DNA of 64,000 bases. Source: Drosophila pseudoobscura (taxonomy: Eukaryota; Arthropoda; Insecta; Diptera; Drosophilidae). The position numbers were made by a program, and so were the translations under genes. Below are positions 1 to 10,684 of this stretch, in pieces. Location of the stretch: assembly GCF_009870125.1 (NCBI RefSeq), contig NC_046679.1, positions 31,186,001 through 31,250,000 on the forward strand, given 5' to 3'. The stretch's first letter is position 1, and each line of letters opens with the position of its first letter. The notes under the pieces are model-generated. The model was not told the DNA's origin and made no database searches. It saw only the letters and a program-made list of their open reading frames with translations.

Positions 1-3000
1 CCTGGAAAACAGTTTGGTTTATTTTGGTTTGGGTGCGCCGGGGCGACCGACAATATTTATTAACTCGTGACCGGCTAGTGGGGCTAAGCATTTAACATTC
101 GCCGGCCGCTGATTGTCGGTGTCGCCTTGCACGGAAATTAGTGAAATTGTATCGCCCTCGACGCTGTCATCCTTGTGGTTGTAACTTAATTAAGCCCACG
201 CCAAATTGGGCAGGGCCAGCAGCCAAGGCAATTGACACAGTGACACCCAGGGTTTCAGGACACAAGGCCTCCCCATGCAGAAGCCAGAATGTTAACATAA
301 CTCATCGTTTCTTATGCAAGCTATGGGTATAGGGTATGCAGGGGTATGAGGGACTTACTCGACCGCCAAAACTCTAATCCGAATTCAAACTTAAGTTTAT
401 TTCAAATATTCGTTAAGGTAAAAATATTAAGACTTTTCTTCATTTCAAAGCGCATTAGCCATTCGGCTTTACCAACACCCAAATTTCCCTTGTTTGTCGT
501 TAATTTTTTGTGGTGGTCTGGTTCTTTTGCCCTTTCATGTTGAGGCAGCATAATTTTCAGGCATTTAGCCTGGGCCAGCCCGGAAGCATTTGGCTTAAAT
601 GTCTGGTCATTTGTTAATAGGTTCGTGTGCCACAGCCACGGCCACAGCCCCAGCCACAAGGCAACACTTGACGGAAATGACCAAGAAATGAGCCTCCGTT
701 TGCTTGGACACACAGAAAAATGTCACGACTTTCACCTGGCGGGGGGTTAACCTCTACCTGGGGTGTGTTCGGGCTCGGATGTGTGTGCTGCTTCGTTGAC
801 TTGGCCAGAAATTAGCACAACATTAAATAACACGATTTTGTCGCTGTGATAACCAGGCTTTATGCTTAATGCTGTCTTGCTCTGGACATGAGTTATGATC
901 CTGTAATAACCGGGGGCTGGGGTGCCACCCCATGAATATTTTATGTGACTTGGACTACGTTTTAATGGGCTGAGTATGTGAATTATGTCTTAGTCTGTTT
1001 TAGTTTTAGTGTGGGCCTAATTAGGTCAATGCTTTTTGTAGGTATTAGAGAAGGGTGTCCTTTACTTCCAAGATGCGGAGACACTGTGATCGTACCAATA
1101 GATGTCAGAGCTTTCGAGTCCCAATCCATTTTGGTCATTCATTTAGCTCGAAACTAGCTCAACAGATGGATTCCTCTGACACCCCTTTTCATCAGCCGCT
1201 TTTCCAGTGCATTGCATAAAAGTTTTCCTCAATTAGCCAGAGACTTGTCCGCCCACTCATTTGGTAATTTTTTTTGGCCTAGCGAAACTTTTCTTCTTCT
1301 GGTAGAGTTCTTCTTCCAAATGGTAGACATTTGTTTCCACATCCACCATGGTCCTCGAGTCGGTTAGTCACTCCGTCAGTCAGTTTGTGGGGGAACAGGG
1401 CATGGGTATAGGGAGCAGCATCGGCATCAGCATCGGCCCTGCGGTCGTTCATTTCATGGCCTGGATCATCAATAACTCATGCCAAGCCAATTTGTATACT
1501 TTGGACAGTTTTGTGTTCGGTTGTTCGGCATTCTCTTGACTTTTGGCCAGCCATCGGAGCAATTCCAGAGGAGAGCGATTCGAGCAATGAGCATGGGACC
1601 GAGTAGAGCAGAGCAGAGACGGAGACAGAGACTAGGCTCAGAGAGCCGAGACTGAAGCCACATTTCAAAAACAGTTTCCAAGGCATAAATCACTTAAATG
1701 CTTCAGGAGCCAAAGAGCCGGGAGGAGGAGGAACCGGCGGAACAGTTCGATTTGCCAGCTTCAAAAGTTTTCCTTTTCCCTGTTCCCCCTGTTGCCCTTT
1801 GTTGCTGTCTTCATTTGGAATTTTTTTGCCTATTTTCTCCTGCTCCGATGGTCGCTGGTGCTCTACTGTTGGTTCTTTTTATCATAGGGTAAATTGATTT
1901 TTTGTTTTGCTTTTGCCAGAAATAACGATAAATTGAGCAGATGTCACCAAGAGGGAGCGAAGAGAGAGAGAACCGATAGGCGAAACTCCCGAATTGAGTT
2001 GAGTTATAGTTGGAGTTGATGTGTGGCTTTCAGTTACCTGAACTCTGGATTGCAGTGGTCTTTCCTTGGCATATCGTCGCCTAATTTGTGGAAAATTGAG
2101 ATTTATGGCCCTGTACTAGCTCTTTAAGTTTCCTACGAAATTTAAGTCTACCCGAAAAGGATTACCCCAGTGGGAGGTGTGAGGTGGGGGATGTGGCTCT
2201 CTTTTAATTATGATTAATGACCGGCTAATGACTGTTCTCGCCCTTCGATGGCATATCAATGTCACACATCAGCGACTCCTCCGCAGCTCGAAAAAGTTGC
2301 AAATTTATTGAAATTCTCTGTAAAGCAGAAACCAATCAATAATCGATACATCCCATGCCAACCCATAAATACATATATTTAAATCCTAACATATTGCTGC
2401 TTAAAAAAAGGAATGCAAACATAACGACAATTTCACGCTACAAATGTTTCGATTAAAAATTTCTCGTTTCCTTTCTTTTATTTTTTGCAAATGTCGTTTT
2501 GGGGTTGCCAATAAACCCCACCCCTGCCATTCCAGTCCGATCCGCCCAGCTCATACGAGTGTGTAACGGAGAAAACAAAATACGGCGGAGAGTGAAGCAT
2601 AAAGAAGAGTCAGAAGGAATGAATCCCCGGCAGCCACTCGCCGGACTCTATTTGATATTTGCTGAAGCACGACAATGAATAATAACTACTCGTACATGGA
2701 ATGCATATGGTAGAAAAAAAGCAAAAAAGGAGCAGGACCAAGCTGGGACAACCCTGAAAGGATTGGCAGGGGTCTAGGGTTGCAATTTAAAATGTTCCTC
2801 TGTTGACGATATTTTTTGTATGTGGTTGATGGCGGATCGAAGATGGGGTGGAAAATTTATTGCTATTTGGTTTAAGAATAATTACAAAAAATCATATAAA
2901 GAATGCAGGATAGATAGTGGGATGATTCGGCTCCAAATCAATATATCTATCTATATCCCTAACCTTTGCAAACTATCCATGTCCTCCCACTCGACCCTTA

Positions 3001-6000
3001 TCTGCCTTCAGAGCAATTACTTGAAGCGACCTGCACAGAAATTGCAACACAACTTTTCCAAATAATTCATATTGGCGACAAAACTCTATCTGTCTCTCTG
3101 TCCCACCGATCTACAGGAGTTCCTTCTCTGTTCTGGTGTTTCAGTATTTATTTGCCATTTGCCAGAGACTTGTTTCATATTTATCAAAGTCTGTGGCAAA
3201 TAATTTTATTAACTTTGGCGCAAAACTTCAGCAATGAAACCAGCCTGATTTCGACTGCAGAGGGAGGGAGGAGGCGGCCAGACTGAGAACTGTTCGCGAA
3301 AAGTTGCAGTAGGTACAGTTTCGCTACCTTTGCTACTCCGTTCGGTCCAGGGACAACTTTCCAGCACTGGCGCGGGCTGGCAACTATCTGTAGCGCATAT
3401 TTTATTATTATCCCTTCGCACAAATAAATATACTTTTGCGCAAATTACAAAGGGCACAACTAACTGGTGACTTTAAGTTGGAAAAGGCATCTATTCTATA
3501 TATATGTCTGTTCCCTGTTCCCCGTTCCCCGTTCGCCTTTCGCTCCGTCCATTGCTGCTGCTGGGGCTGTGCGACAAAAAACTTTCGTCCAGATCTAATC
3601 AAAAATTCACTTAAAAAGTTTGCACCACTCGCAGTATGAGGCTGAATGACTTCAAGTGCAACCTTCGCAGTCTTCGCTTCTTGTTTTTGTTGCGCTATGG
3701 GGCTTTGTTGCAGTTTCATTGTTGCACAGAAGGCCGAGGGTGCACAGCGTGTACTGATGCTAAAAGGACTTCCACAACCAGCACTTAATGAAATCTTCTA
3801 GGGCCAGGCCCTCTTTTTGAGGCAGTACTGAAGTTAACCAAAGGCAGAGATTGGCAGTCGGAAACACCTTATAAGGTGGGAGAGACAATGAACTTGTAGG
3901 GTTTTATTAAAGGGAATTTGACATGAAATGGAAATGTTGGTGGCGGCTCACTTGGAGAACTTTGGATTGTAGGGAAAGAAGGCCCCTGCAGAGTGGTGCT
4001 ATCTCTACATAGTTCTTTATCCAGTATTAACCCTCTTTAAGGCGTAAAAAAAACAAGGACTCAATAAAGCTCACACCCAATCCTTAACCGCAACAACAAT
4101 TCCATTTTGATTACATCAAGTGGATGCCATCTTCCAATGGAAATTGCAGTACAATCCCCCACACAATTCGGAGCTCGAAAATCATTTAAAATCGTTGAAA
4201 CTTGACTGCCACATTGAGAGTGACATAAATGAAGTGTCAATTTTAATATCCCGAATCGCGAGTCCCGAATGCAAAAAATAAACCAGCAAATTGAGCAGCT
4301 GGACGGGGCCAGACGGCGGGGCAGTCTCCTGGGCAACATGGGGCACAACAATAGCCCATAGCCCGACTCCCACCATCCGTCCTCCATTCGTTCAGGAACA
4401 AATTGCATAAAAAATTTCGCGCACACTTAAAAAATGTTCAAGTGCAGTGCCAAAGTCGAAAGCAGGAAGGAAGGAAGGAGGCGGGAGGAGCTGTCTGTCT
4501 GCGTTTCCCTCTCATTTTGGTCCTTTTTGCCTTTTTTAAATTTGCACAAAATTGCAAATAACTTGCAATCAAGGTGCCAGAAGAGGCAGGGGGGCAGCAC
4601 GGGCCGGGGCAAGTAACTTTGGAGTCACAACAAAATGGCGATGTCTGAGTTGAGTTTCATTCTGCCGGTAAACGTCTGGGAATCAATTTAAGTTAACTCG
4701 AGTCTATTGTTTCAGCATCGCTTGCCGCGCTTTAAGCTCTTCCAGACTCCTCCCTATATACATATATCCCCTGCCCCTCCCCCATCCAGCCCTGGTCCGC
4801 AGCTTTTGTCGTCAGCTAAGGAATTTTTATGAGCTGCCGTCGCTGCTGTTGCAGCTGCCGTCCTCGTCGGCTTTCTGTCTCTTCTGTCGCACAAACTTTA
4901 GTCTCGACTCCGCTTGTTAATATTTCACCTAGATTGATACTGGAAAAAATCTGAGGCACATGCGGAGAGGGAGCGCGAGGCATGCCGCCAAGTGGCTCGG
5001 TGGGTCCTGGGTCCACAAAGCAGCTAGGAATTTCATTATATGCCACCCGAAGCCAAAGGACAAAGACATGTTTTTAATAGTTTCGCATGTTTGGGCTGCC
5101 GGGTTTTTAGTTTTCTCTTCTCTTCTCCTTTTTTTCCTGTTTGCTGTAGTTCCCCGCCTTTCGATTGTGCTCGGCTGAAGTCTGGGAAAAGTTTGCCAGA
5201 TTTTTGGCCCGTGCATTTTGAATAGTTGCATTTTTAAGCAGTCCATGTAAAGAGCATAAATTCTGGGCCCTTGCATGGGTTAATCATGATTATCATAATC
5301 AAAAGGAGTGGCGGGAATTGTGAGTGCTGTGAAAATATTTGTACTTGAAAGCTAAAGGAGGATGAGGGATGAGGATAAGGGTTATCATATAGACGGCATT
5401 CTGTAGGAACTGAGATTGAACTGAACTCAGTTGGAACTGCTTCCAGTCGTCAGATTTCTTTCATCTCAATCACAAAACCTGTATCTCTCCATCTCTGTAT
5501 CTCTGCAAAAGAAAAAAAGGGTCACTTTATTTATGAACCCTGTTTTCCAGGGCGTAACTCAACCGAAATCGAAACCTTGTTGCACATCTATTAAGAGCAA
5601 ATGTCAAAATTAATTGGAACACGTACGGACTGGCGGCAGGGTTCGACTCTTGTTGTTGGCCATGTTTAACCCTTTGCTCCAGCTCCGGCCATGTGGCCTG
5701 TGCCGTTGTGCCACATTAACTTTCGTTTTCAGTTTTCGATTTGCTTTCTACCATTTCTTTCATTTTTCTAGAGCGTGGCTGGGCGTCTGGTATGTTTGGA
5801 GAGATTTTTGCAGAGTCATCGCATGATTACGTCCATTTTGGGGCAAGTAATCATGTTGTGCACACATACCAGCGCAACGTTGAGTAGGATCGGTGGCCGG
5901 TCCTGGAGCAGGCGGAGCAGCAGCCGGACACAATTATCGGCAAAAAGGCTTTCAATTTCACTTGGTTTGCTTCGAGTAAACAGCTTTGGAGCTCCTTTAA

Positions 6001-6987
6001 CCACTCCCATGGCCGCTGGTACTGGGCTTCCCTTCGGTCGGCTTTCGGTGGCGCTCAAGTCAAGCATGCAACAACCGCAAGCGGCACGCAAACGCATCAA
6101 ATCAATGAAAGTGCCCTGCTATCGCTACCAGTCTACCCGGCTCCGTCATCCACTCTTTTGCACTTCATTGAATCGTCGACAACTGGCCAGCAAAACGGGA
6201 CCAGGCCGGATCCGTGTCCGTGTCCGGAGTGGAGGCCCAATGAAGCTGAAGCTGAAAACGCTTCGAGCTCTACTTAAAGCATTTTCCATTCGCTTTATTT
6301 CGCCCACCACCCCCTTCCTGCATTCCCTTTCGGCTGCAGTGGGTTTATGAAAATGCCAAGAAAATCGACCGAAAAAAATTCCTCATCGGCATCTCTGGTC
6401 ATATTTCGAAGCATTTCCTTTCGGCATTTCAGGCAACGTAATTGCACCGGCATGTGCTTACTGGGGTTACTGGGGTTACGGGGGTTACGGGGGGTACTGG
6501 GGTATGCCCATCAGCCTGCTTTGAAATAGAAACTCTCTCTCTATTCCTCTCAATATGCGTGTGCTTGATTTAATCTGAATACAAATAGCTTATCAGCCGA
6601 AAGAGTAGGGTGGAAAAACAAGACAAAGAAAACGTTTCAGGGAAGACCGAAACACTAACACTGATCGGAATGAAAAGAGCTTTAAGGTAGGAAGATCTTT
6701 AATTACTTATCACATGTACTCATAAATTCATTTGAAAAATACTAAGATATACTCGTACTTATGCCTAAACATTACAGATATCTGTCCACATACTTTCTTT
6801 GGCCCAATTTCTTTATGATCGTGGATATCAGACTTTAATGATTCATATCAAAGATCAGTTCAACGGCCGCAAATGGCAACAACCATAATACAGATATCCA
6901 TGATATGATAAAACGTTGATTAGAATTTCACGTAACAGTTTCCTGTGACATAACTTACACTCTAAATTCAATGTGTAGGTGCACAAA
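1..6987. other. Non-coding stretch, no gene recognised
   Basis: I see no exon with recognisable protein similarity, no tRNA and no transposon. The longest open frames (for example 5775-6350 on the plus strand) are rich in Ser, Arg and Leu, have no domain and no paired splice or promoter context, and look like chance. The stretch has runs of A/T and alternating GC-rich blocks typical of Drosophila intergenic or long-intron DNA. A G-rich repeat at 6463-6502 is listed separately. It could be part of a long intron of a gene whose exons lie outside the window. Confidence 0.6.
6463..6502 (+). repeat. G-rich repeat, potential G-quadruplex
   Basis: Five runs of four to six G (6463-6466, 6472-6475, 6480-6484, 6489-6494, 6499-6502) are separated by loops TTACT, TTAC, TTAC and TACT. 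This satisfies the usual G4 pattern with an extra run. The 9-10 bp period suggests expansion of a GGGGTTAC-type unit. It lies about 490 bp downstream of the lipocalin stop codon. Function is unknown. Confidence 0.7.
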
Positions 6988-7737
6988 CTATCTAAAGTAG
7001 GCGGACAGTAGGAAAACGAGTCCAATTACGATTCCTAAAGAGGTTGCCATAGTGGAGGCATTGCACTTGGCCAGCGATTGTTGCTCCCAGGCAATCTGGT
7101 TGCCGATCCCCTGATGATCGGCTACCGCCTGAATTACTGCTATTATAGTCTGGTTAAGCTCCCGTTGGCGCGTGAAGAGCTTGAAGAGGGGCATCGGGGA
7201 TATGTTGCCGTAGCCGCAGACGAGCGCGTACGTAGTGTAGTCGGTGTTTATCAGTTTGTACGTGACTATGATTCTTCCGTACTGTAGCTTGAAGACGCCG
7301 CGTTCGGTGTCATTGTCCCAGGGGAAGTTTACCTGTTCTTCGGTGTACTGCCAGCCACCGTTCACGGTGCTGATGTATTTCAAATCCAGCTCAAGCTGAT
7401 CCTGTTCGATGGCGTCGGGAACAGACACATTCAGACACTCCAGCACATCCACATTCGGCACGCGGGCAGCCTCGTACCAGAAGCCAGAGAGCTGCAGGGA
7501 AACTCAATTGCAATTAGAATAGAAATTCTTGGGGGGGGGGGGGGGGGGGGGCCAGCGCTCATCCCTACTTACTGCTGTCAGATTGTAGGTGATACCAATG
7601 CTGTCAGCCCGACAGTCAAACGATTTTGGTAGATCCGGTATGAGGGGTATCTTCATGCGAACCGCTTCCGTCCTCTGTGGCAAGCCGCAGAGGCAGAGCG
7701 CGACCAAAACTGCCAGTACAAATGTTTGCGTCTCCAT
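6988..7737 (-). CDS. Secreted, probably GPI-anchored lipocalin
   Basis: There are two exons, 7573-7737 and 6988-7491, joined by an 81-bp intron (donor GTAAGT, acceptor CTGCAG), giving 222 aa. The start at 7737 is the first ATG after the predicted transcription start, and it opens a hydrophobic signal peptide (about residues 1-25). Exon 2 begins with the lipocalin N-terminal signature (G-F-W-Y-E-A-A-R-x-P), with Cys in the spacing of the family: one before the signature, one shortly after it, one in strand GH (ALVCGYG) and one near the C-terminus (AKCNAS). A beta-barrel body is followed by an amphipathic helix and a hydrophobic tail of about 15 residues after a small-residue stretch, as in Lazarillo-type GPI-anchored lipocalins. 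It should bind a small hydrophobic ligand at the cell surface or in haemolymph; the ligand is unknown. The exact orthologue was not determined. Confidence 0.88.
7531..7551. repeat. 21-bp poly-G homopolymer inside the lipocalin intron
   Basis: Twenty-one consecutive G on the plus strand are poly-C in the transcript. The tract ends 38 bp upstream of the intron acceptor and takes up a quarter of the 81-bp intron. Its length is likely polymorphic and is the kind of tract that sequencing miscounts. Confidence 0.9.
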
Positions 7738-7740
7738 TTC

Positions 7741-7830
7741 GATCCGTTCACTTCGACAATCTCCAGACAACTGAACGAGCTCTCAATCACACACACACAA
7801 GTCTCAATAATCTCATGCTTATCAGCATGA
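7741..7830 (-). promoter_or_regulatory. Lipocalin core promoter: Inr + DPE, with upstream GATA palindrome
   Basis: On the minus strand an initiator TCAGTT places +1 at 7772. GGATC, a match to the DPE consensus RGWYV, sits at +28 to +32 (7745-7741). No TATA box lies at -30. This predicts a 35-nt leader with no upstream ATG. At 7813-7830 a 7-bp-arm palindrome (TCATGCT-tatc-AGCATGA) contains a GATA-factor core (CTGATAAG on the minus strand), about 45 bp upstream of +1. Confidence 0.6.
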
Positions 7831-9033
7831 ATGATGATTAGTACTATTGTACTCGTACTTATGTATGCACCTAAATATCATTTATATATGTATAGTATGT
7901 ACTCACATAAGTAAATAAAGATTTCTAGGAATGTGTAAAAAGCTACTGCTATCTATCGCTTAGCTATCTATCATGATGATTAATTGAGGGGGATCTTTTT
8001 TTATTGTAATCTTTTATGATATGCTATGACCATTATAAGGGCATATTGACCCTCACTTCAGATCTAAAAAAAAGCTCAGCGATCGGAAAGAAAAAAAATA
8101 AATAAAAAAGAGACTGATATGCGGGTAAATATCGGTAGGAATATTCGATTGTAGCCATAGGTTTTGATTACTCAAAATAAACTTTAAATGGCCTGCAGAC
8201 GGTGGTACTCGTAAAATATTGATTCCCTCGGACATACTCATAAATGCATGTTCAGATTATAAGACTTTGCACTAAAGCTTTTTTTTTTGCCCTGAGCATT
8301 CTATTTATAAATATTTATCTTTATTCTTCAATGACCACAACTTATCGTCTCAAAAGTCTTCACCTGACAAACTTTTCTCCTCAAACCGAAAAAAGCAAAC
8401 CCAGAAGAACATTCTGCGGACACTAGAGAAAAGTCAAAGGTTGTGTGGTGGGACAATGAGGAGAAATGCTGGTAAAAATCACATGAAAATCGATTGACGT
8501 TTAAAGTGAAATTGCACAATGTTTGCAATGAAATGTTGTCGCAGTAAAATATATCGCTGAAGCCTTGCTGCCACGGTTGCAGTTGCATTTGGAGTGCGAG
8601 CGGGTCCTGGATTGGCACAGTGGGGGACAGAGGCACGGCACTGCTGAAATGACGAAGATAAAAACGCAATCAAACAGCAACAAAAAAACAAAAATGGCAA
8701 TGGCATCTGTTTGTATTTGTGCAAGTGCAAGCGTGAGTGTGTGTGTGTGTGAGGAGGGAGTGTGAGTAAATGCACTCGAGCACGCGCTAAGGCGACCCAA
8801 GAAGCAAAGAGTAGCAATGCCGTAGCGAATAATGGATCACCTATTAAAAGAGGCCGTAAACCTTTGACTTGTGATTATTTTTGTAGAGGATCTATACACC
8901 TTTGTGGACTTCACTCCTGTCTAATACTTGGAAATGACCCTCCCTCATAATACCCATTACTGGCATAGTAAAATGAAACATATCCAGATTTAAATTAAAT
9001 GTTCGGCTTTTAATTCCAAAAACTTGTATACTG

Positions 9034-9060
9034 AAATTACCCAGAAATTCTGGGTAATTT
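9034..9060. repeat. 27-bp near-perfect palindrome
   Basis: Two 13-bp arms (9034-9046 AAATTACCCAGAA; 9048-9060 TTCTGGGTAATTT) are exact reverse complements around a single A. It could form a tight cruciform, bind a dimeric factor, or be a relic of a mobile-element end. No gene lies within 1 kb. Confidence 0.8.
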
Positions 9061-10650
9061 TGATTTAAATATCAGGGTGTTGAAAAGTCTTTTTAATATA
9101 GCCCTTATTTAGTCTATAAAATCATGCAAAATATATATAATATATGTATTACATTTTTGAGAAATATATGTTAACAAATATTCAGTCAGGCTCCGTTTTT
9201 CACTTACTTTTGCGGATTACGTTTTCAGCAAAAACGTTTCGTTTTCAGGTGCTCCAGTTTTCACATATTTTTGTTATGTGATTTCAAAAGTAAATCGTAA
9301 AAAAGGAGCCTTGAACTTTAATATGACCTATATTTATGTTGAATCAGAGAAATATACTACAAACCTTCGGCCTACATTTTCAAATCTAAGTTTAAATATT
9401 AGAATTTTACGGTTGTTTTCTCCAGTTCCTTCAATAATTATCTTGCGTCGTATAGTCCCGACCTATAGCCTTTCGATTTGCAGGGTATGCATGGGCAAAT
9501 GGATAACTGTACATCGACATCGATTGTCGCTGCAGCTCTGCCAACTTAACTGTGTTAAAGAGTTGTCATTGTGTTGTTTGCAGAGTTGTCGTTCGTGCGT
9601 TGGTCTCCGCGTGTCTGCCTCTGCCTCTGCCACTGCGTGTGTGTGTGTGGGTGTGCTTGTGTTTGTGTGGCTGCTGGCTTTTGTAACTGTAAAGATATTG
9701 CAGCTGCAACGTGTTGAAGTGGCGCCTCGGTAAAATTGTGTCAAACTGTGATTGCATTTTTGTGACTGACATTCAATGGCTGTGGCTGTTTGGCTTTGGG
9801 CAACTCAAAACTCTCACTATCTCTGGAGTACTTCCCTACTTCCACCTCCAGCCCCCTCCCAAACTTTGCTATGTTGGCGCGTGGGCGTGGTTTGAGTACT
9901 GTCACTTGCCAGGTCATAGGGTTTTCGCACTCCCCTGAGTGTTGTGTTCGCTAGAGATCAGCCAGGATGTGTCACACACAGGAATATAAGCGCGGGTAAC
10001 AGAGTAATAGAGTTCCCAATCCACAGTTGATGGCCACAGTTAATCAGCGCATATCAGGGAGAAACCTCTGCTAATCCCAGCGAGAGATTGGCCATGGAAA
10101 TCCGTATAAAGACCCAAGTGTCGCGCAATTAACTGAGCAACTTTTTAAAATCTCCCCAATGATGGACACACCTACCACTCATCCCACTGCCCACTCCACA
10201 ATCCGCAAAAAACAGGAAACTCCCCTCTTGAATAGTGGCACCTTACCACTCCGCCCTTCTCCCGCCACTGCCCTGGGCTTCTCTGCCGCCGGATACTTGG
10301 GTTATGATTATTACTTATGATAATTCAACTTGACGGCGCAAAAAGAACTTGACACCGCCACCACCACCATCGCCAGCACCACCCCGAAAATAAAAAGGAA
10401 GGACCGCCGCAGCCGCTGTCAAGACGACAACAAGGGCCGCGGCAGCGGCCACTGGAGATGGACGAGGAAAGGGAAAACCAACCCTGAGGGCAGAAAATGT
10501 GGGCAAGTGGGTTTTATGTTTCGTTTACTGCAATCGAGACTTCCCTTCTTTGTTGCGGCCAGGACGGTCCCAGGACGAACATGAAAAACTCAAACTAGGA
10601 ATGAAACTGTTGCGTATTTTGCATTTGTCTCAGGACTCCCCACATCCACA

Positions 10651-10684
10651 CAGCCTCAGCCTCATCCTCATCCTCATCCTCATC
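10651..10684. repeat. CCTCAG/CCTCAT hexanucleotide microsatellite
   Basis: About five tandem units of CCTCAG then CCTCAT on the plus strand, in non-coding DNA. Confidence 0.75.

Noticed and set aside
5639-5656. GGTTCGACTC, a tRNA B-box look-alike
   Set aside because: The T-stem is weak with wobble pairs, and there is no A box or acceptor stem at the right distance.
5775-6350. 191-codon plus-strand open frame, the longest outside the genes
   Set aside because: Ser/Arg/Leu-rich composition, no domain, no promoter or splice context. The overlapping antisense frame is also open, as expected from local base composition.
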